A stretch of DNA of 8,851 nt, from assembly GCA_946482625.1 (NCBI GenBank), contig CAMLSH010000137.1, forward strand, positions 1 through 8,851, written 5' to 3'. A model generated the notes under the pieces. That model saw nothing but the letters and a program-made list of their open reading frames with translations, made no database searches and had not been told where the DNA came from. Source of the stretch: an uncultured Opitutaceae bacterium. GTDB lineage: Bacteria; Verrucomicrobiota; Verrucomicrobiae; Opitutales; Opitutaceae. The position numbers were made by a program, and so were the translations under genes. Positions 6,701 through 8,851 of this stretch are shown piece by piece; the stretch's first letter is position 1, and each line of letters starts with the position of its first letter.

Positions 6701-8334
6701 ACGAAAGATTCGTGGCGGAAACTCCTGGCGTAGGCGGGGTGCCATCACCCCGCATGACGTCCTCCTGCGTTCCGCGCGAACGCGGGGTGAGGGCACCCCG
6801 CCTACATCGGAAGGCATACGGCGCGTTAGGGTCAACGCGCTCTACCTCCGAGTTTGAGGTGGAACGCGCGGTCCCCGCGCATTGGGCGAGGCGGGGCCGC
6901 GTTTGGGTGAGTTATGTTTTGCGACGTCGCTCAGCGTGCGCGGAGCGCCCGCTCCACCTCGGAGTAGGGCGACTGTTCCTGGCGCTCATTCTGAGCATAG
7001 CGACACCTCTGCTTCGCGCGGATCACGTCGAAAAGGACGGGAAGATCCATGTCACTTACTGGGAAAAATGGGTGAGCTTCGAGGGCATCGCGATGCAGGC
7101 GACGATCGATGCGTTCAACCGGTCGCAGGACAAAATCGTCGTCGATTATTACCCGACCTCGCAGGTGGACCGAAAAGTTCTCGTCGCGACGGCGGGCGGC
7201 GATCCGCCGGATGTCGCCGGGCTTTGGGTACAGAATATCGCGACGTTTGCCGACGCGAACGCCTTGATGCCGCTCGATGAGTTCATCCGCGCGGACGGCA
7301 TGACGCAGCAGCAGTGGCTGGAGCGGTACTACCCGGCGTTCGCGCACATTTGCACGTACCGCGGCCAGGTGTTCGCAGGCATTTCGACGCCGGCGGTGAT
7401 TGCGCTGCACTGGAACAAGACACTTTTCCGCGCGGCTGGTCTCGATCCGGAACGGCCGCCGCGCACGGTCGTGGAGTTGAACGAGTACGCGCGCCGTCTG
7501 ACGAAACGCGATCCGCAGACGGGGCGGCTCGTGCAGATGGGATTTCTACCGCAGGAGCCGGGCTGGTGGCCGTGGATTTTTGCGCGGTGGTTTGGCGGAG
7601 AACTTTTCGACGGAAAGGACATCACGGTGGGCACCGATCCGCGCGTGTTCGCGGCGATGAAATGGGTGGCGACTTTCACGGAGGAGAACGGGCGCGACGA
7701 TGTGCGGACATTTGCGTCGGGCTTCGCCGGGCAGGCCTCGACGGCGCAGTCGGCGTTCATGAACGGCAAGATCGCAATGACGTTTCAGGGCGTCTGGTTC
7801 GATAACTACATCCGGCAGTACAAACCGGGCCTCGAATATGGCATCGGGCCGTGGCCGGAGGCGGTGCCGGGCGTGAAGGATTTCGCCATGGCGGAGGCGG
7901 ATGTGCTGACGATTCCGCGCGGGGCGAAGAATCCGCGAGCGGCGTGGGAGTTCATTAAATTCGCCAACTCGCACAATCCGCAGGCGCGCACGCGCGAAGA
8001 ACTCACGGGCATCGAGCTGACGTGTTTTCTCCAGGCGAAGACATCGCCGTTGCGCGCGTGGAGCCCGTTTTTCACGACACATCATCCGCACCCGCACATC
8101 GGAATTTTTCGCGAACTCTCGGCGAGTCCGAACGCGGTGTCGGTGCCGCAGATCGGTCTGTGGCAGGAGTACAACCGCGAGTTCATGGCGGTGTTCGAGC
8201 AGACGCGGCAGTTGCTCAGCCCGCCGGAAGAGGCGCTCGCGTATTGCCAGAAACGCATGAGCGAAAGCTGGGCACGTTATCAGAAGAGTTTGATCCGCCA
8301 CGGGCAGGTGGCGGCGAAGGAGGAGGAGCCATGA
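6697..8334 (+). CDS. ABC transporter family 1 solute-binding protein, sugar type, with odd N-terminus
   Basis: A periplasmic sugar-binding protein of the MalE/UgpB class. The recognisable part starts with signal-peptide-like RLFLALILSIATPLLRA (about residues 92-108) and then KIHVTYWEKW. It continues with family-typical segments: TAGGDPPDVAGLW, GISTPAVIALHWNKTLF, FMNGKIAMTFQGVWF and IPRGAKNPRAAWEFIKFA. Mature length of about 437 residues is normal. The frame reaches back to an ATG that overlaps the GH3 stop, but residues 1-90 are arginine-rich and coded by inverted repeats, with no likeness to any protein domain. Alternative starts are GTG at 6907 or TTG at 6919, which would give a signal peptide of usual size; no ATG lies between the repeats and the hydrophobic core. 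Product is confident, start is not. The stop overlaps another ATG at 8331. It would deliver sugar to the downstream permease. Confidence 0.88.
   Translation: MNERFVAETPGVGGVPSPRMTSSCVPRERGVRAPRLHRKAYGALGSTRSTSEFEVERAVPAHWARRGRVWVSYVLRRRSACAERPLHLGVGRLFLALILSIATPLLRADHVEKDGKIHVTYWEKWVSFEGIAMQATIDAFNRSQDKIVVDYYPTSQVDRKVLVATAGGDPPDVAGLWVQNIATFADANALMPLDEFIRADGMTQQQWLERYYPAFAHICTYRGQVFAGISTPAVIALHWNKTLFRAAGLDPERPPRTVVELNEYARRLTKRDPQTGRLVQMGFLPQEPGWWPWIFARWFGGELFDGKDITVGTDPRVFAAMKWVATFTEENGRDDVRTFASGFAGQASTAQSAFMNGKIAMTFQGVWFDNYIRQYKPGLEYGIGPWPEAVPGVKDFAMAEADVLTIPRGAKNPRAAWEFIKFANSHNPQARTREELTGIELTCFLQAKTSPLRAWSPFFTTHHPHPHIGIFRELSASPNAVSVPQIGLWQEYNREFMAVFEQTRQLLSPPEEALAYCQKRMSESWARYQKSLIRHGQVAAKEEEP
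6730..6805. repeat. Head-to-head pair of REP-like elements (GTAG plus hairpin)
   Basis: The arms 6730-6753 and 6782-6805 are inverted 24-base copies with one mismatch, separated by 28 bases. Each arm is itself a hairpin of GCGGGGTG and CACCCCGC around a four-base loop (CCAT on the left, AGGG on the right), and in its own orientation begins with GTAG. A 5' GTAG tetranucleotide followed by a GC-rich hairpin is the described layout of REP elements mobilised by REP-associated tyrosine transposases (RAYTs). Two units facing each other resemble a BIME. No transposase is in the window. The element lies inside the open frame upstream of the solute-binding protein. Confidence 0.8.
6821..6840. repeat. 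Short inverted repeat between the two repeat clusters
   Basis: GCGCGTT (6821-6827) and AACGCGC (6834-6840) form a perfect seven-base dyad around AGGGTC. The same arm words occur in the 8378-8483 repeat, so this is probably a fragment of the same repeat family rather than an independent site. Confidence 0.6.
6856..6960. repeat. Degenerate inverted repeat, second repeat family, copy 1
   Basis: The left arm begins GAGGTGGAACGCGC (6856-6869) and the right arm ends GCTCCACCTC (6951-6960), with imperfect complementarity across roughly 25 bases per arm. Internal hairpins are visible in each arm: GCGCGG/CCGCGC on the left and GGAGCG/CGCTCC on the right. Bases 6857-6883 match 8379-8405 at 22 of 27 positions, including the first 13, so the element is related to the repeat before the permease. 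It lies inside the open frame leading to the solute-binding protein and ends about 10 bases before the signal-peptide-like segment. Confidence 0.65.
8319..8328 (+). promoter_or_regulatory. Strong Shine-Dalgarno serving an ATG (8331) that no longer leads to the permease
   Basis: GGAGGAGGAG lies just before ATG 8331-8333, which overlaps the TGA of the solute-binding-protein gene as ATGA. This is one of the strongest ribosome binding sites in the window. The frame it opens is only 58 codons, runs through the inverted repeat and stops at 8507, 14 bases inside the permease gene. The peptide resembles no protein, so I do not call it a gene. It may be a relic of the original permease start or a coupling leader. 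Confidence 0.5.
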
Positions 8335-8377
8335 GGACGCGGGGGCACCGAACGCTTGCGGGCGGAGGATCTGATCG

Positions 8378-8483
8378 CAGGTGGAACGCGCACTCCGAGC
8401 GCGTTTGCGGTGGTCGCTGCGAGATATCGGTGACGAAAGGCGAATGTTGCCGAACAACGCGCTCGGAGTGCGCGTTCCACCTG
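8378..8483. repeat. Perfect 28-bp inverted repeat between binding-protein and permease genes
   Basis: Arms 8378-8405 and 8456-8483 are exact reverse complements, separated by 50 bases. Each arm also contains an inner hairpin of AACGCGC and GCGCGTT around a seven-base loop. In RNA the two arms could form a very stable stem. Only four T bases follow, a few bases after the stem, so it is not a typical intrinsic terminator. The arms are related to the 6856-6960 element; in minus-strand translation both sites encode the same peptide word VERALRAR. The right arm ends at the first base of the permease ribosome binding site. Confidence 0.9.
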
Positions 8484-8488
8484 GAGGA
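8483..8488 (+). promoter_or_regulatory. Ribosome binding site of the permease gene
   Basis: GGAGGA sits five bases before ATG 8494 and fixes that start. Its first base is the last base of the 28-bp inverted repeat, so folding of the repeat could influence access to it. Confidence 0.75.
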
Positions 8489-8493
8489 ATTTT

Positions 8494-8851
8494 ATGACGC
8501 CGGTTGAACGCAAAAATGTCTTCACGGGGCTCGCGTTCACGAGTTTGTGGATCGTCGGACTCGGGGTGTTCACCGCTTATCCGGTGATCGCGTCGCTGTA
8601 TTATAGTTTCTGCGACTACTCGATTTTGAAGTCGGCGGTCTGGATTGGCGGGGATAATTACGGGGAGTTGTTTCGCGACGATCTGTTCTGGAAATCGCTC
8701 GGGAACACGCTGTTTTACGCGGCGCTGTCCGTGCCGCTGGGGACGGCGGTGGCGCTGGCGCTCGCGATGTTGCTGAACTGCGACGTGCGCGGCCGTCCGT
8801 TTTTTCGCGTGGTGTTTTATCTGCCGTCGATCGTGCCGGTGGTGGCGTCGT
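8494..8851 (+). CDS. Sugar ABC transporter permease, MalF/UgpA type, 3' end cut by window edge
   Basis: From ATG 8494 the frame runs 119 codons to the window end with no stop, about 40 percent of a usual permease of some 290-300 residues. It starts MTPVERKNVFTGLAFTSLW. The first membrane segment follows (about residues 11-34), then YPVIASLYYSFCDYSI, a periplasmic stretch with GGDNYGELF, a second membrane segment (about 70-90), and RPFFRVVFYLPSIVPVVAS, the typical run into the third segment. These are hallmarks of the MalF/UgpA/LacF side of carbohydrate importers (CUT1 class). The coupling loop to the ATPase lies beyond the edge. It should pair with a MalG-type permease and an ATPase not seen here, and receive sugar from the preceding binding protein. 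The start has a good Shine-Dalgarno, unlike the other genes of the operon. Confidence 0.93.
   Translation, partial: MTPVERKNVFTGLAFTSLWIVGLGVFTAYPVIASLYYSFCDYSILKSAVWIGGDNYGELFRDDLFWKSLGNTLFYAALSVPLGTAVALALAMLLNCDVRGRPFFRVVFYLPSIVPVVAS

Noticed and set aside
6730..6960. The repeat mosaic as a CRISPR array or insertion sequence
   Set aside because: There are no regularly spaced direct repeats and unique spacers, no transposase and no target duplication; the units are inverted and hairpin-forming.
7546..8457. 303-codon minus-strand open frame opposite the binding protein
   Set aside because: It has no recognisable motif and its start lies within the inverted repeat; it is a shadow of the plus-strand gene.
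8378..8493. The 28-bp inverted repeat as an intrinsic terminator
   Set aside because: The loop is 50 bases and only four T bases follow at a distance, immediately before the permease start; termination here would silence the permease.

Overview
The window is high-GC bacterial DNA. The gene content suggests a polysaccharide-degrading, Gram-negative-type bacterium: two secreted glycoside hydrolases, a sugar ABC importer, weak or absent Shine-Dalgarno sequences at most starts, and palindromic repeats between genes. The style resembles Verrucomicrobia of the Opitutaceae type, but that placement is inference from overall character; no marker gene proves it.

Left part (1-1743, all minus strand): an MmcQ/YjbR-family protein cut by the window edge, a PAF-acetylhydrolase-like alpha/beta hydrolase with an export signal (possibly a lipoprotein), and a tRNA-Arg(CCT) with an encoded CCA end. 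A plausible sigma70-type promoter lies upstream of the tRNA. The region 1744-1952 separates these genes from a divergent plus-strand cluster and holds several short inverted repeats.

Right part (1953-8851, all plus strand): a compact operon for oligosaccharide use. It runs GH2 beta-glycosidase (signal peptide), GH3 beta-glucosidase-type enzyme (signal peptide), family 1 extracellular solute-binding protein, and a MalF/UgpA-type permease cut by the right edge. The two hydrolases would release sugars outside the cytoplasmic membrane, and the binding protein and permease would import them. A second permease and an ATPase would be expected beyond the window or elsewhere.

The most unusual feature is repeat DNA at two operon junctions. 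GH3 and the binding-protein gene meet in an ATGA overlap, followed at once by about 240 bases of nested inverted repeats. These include two REP-like units, each GTAG plus a hairpin, in head-to-head orientation. They remain open in frame and would add a repeat-coded N-terminal extension to the binding protein. The binding protein ends at another ATGA with a near-ideal ribosome binding site, but that start leads only to a 58-codon frame. The permease actually begins 163 bases downstream, after a perfect 28-bp inverted repeat related to part of the first cluster. The position recalls the REP elements between malE and malF of Escherichia coli, which stabilise the upstream binding-protein mRNA. I found no clear new enzymatic or defence system; the repeat-remodelled junctions are the part most worth study.
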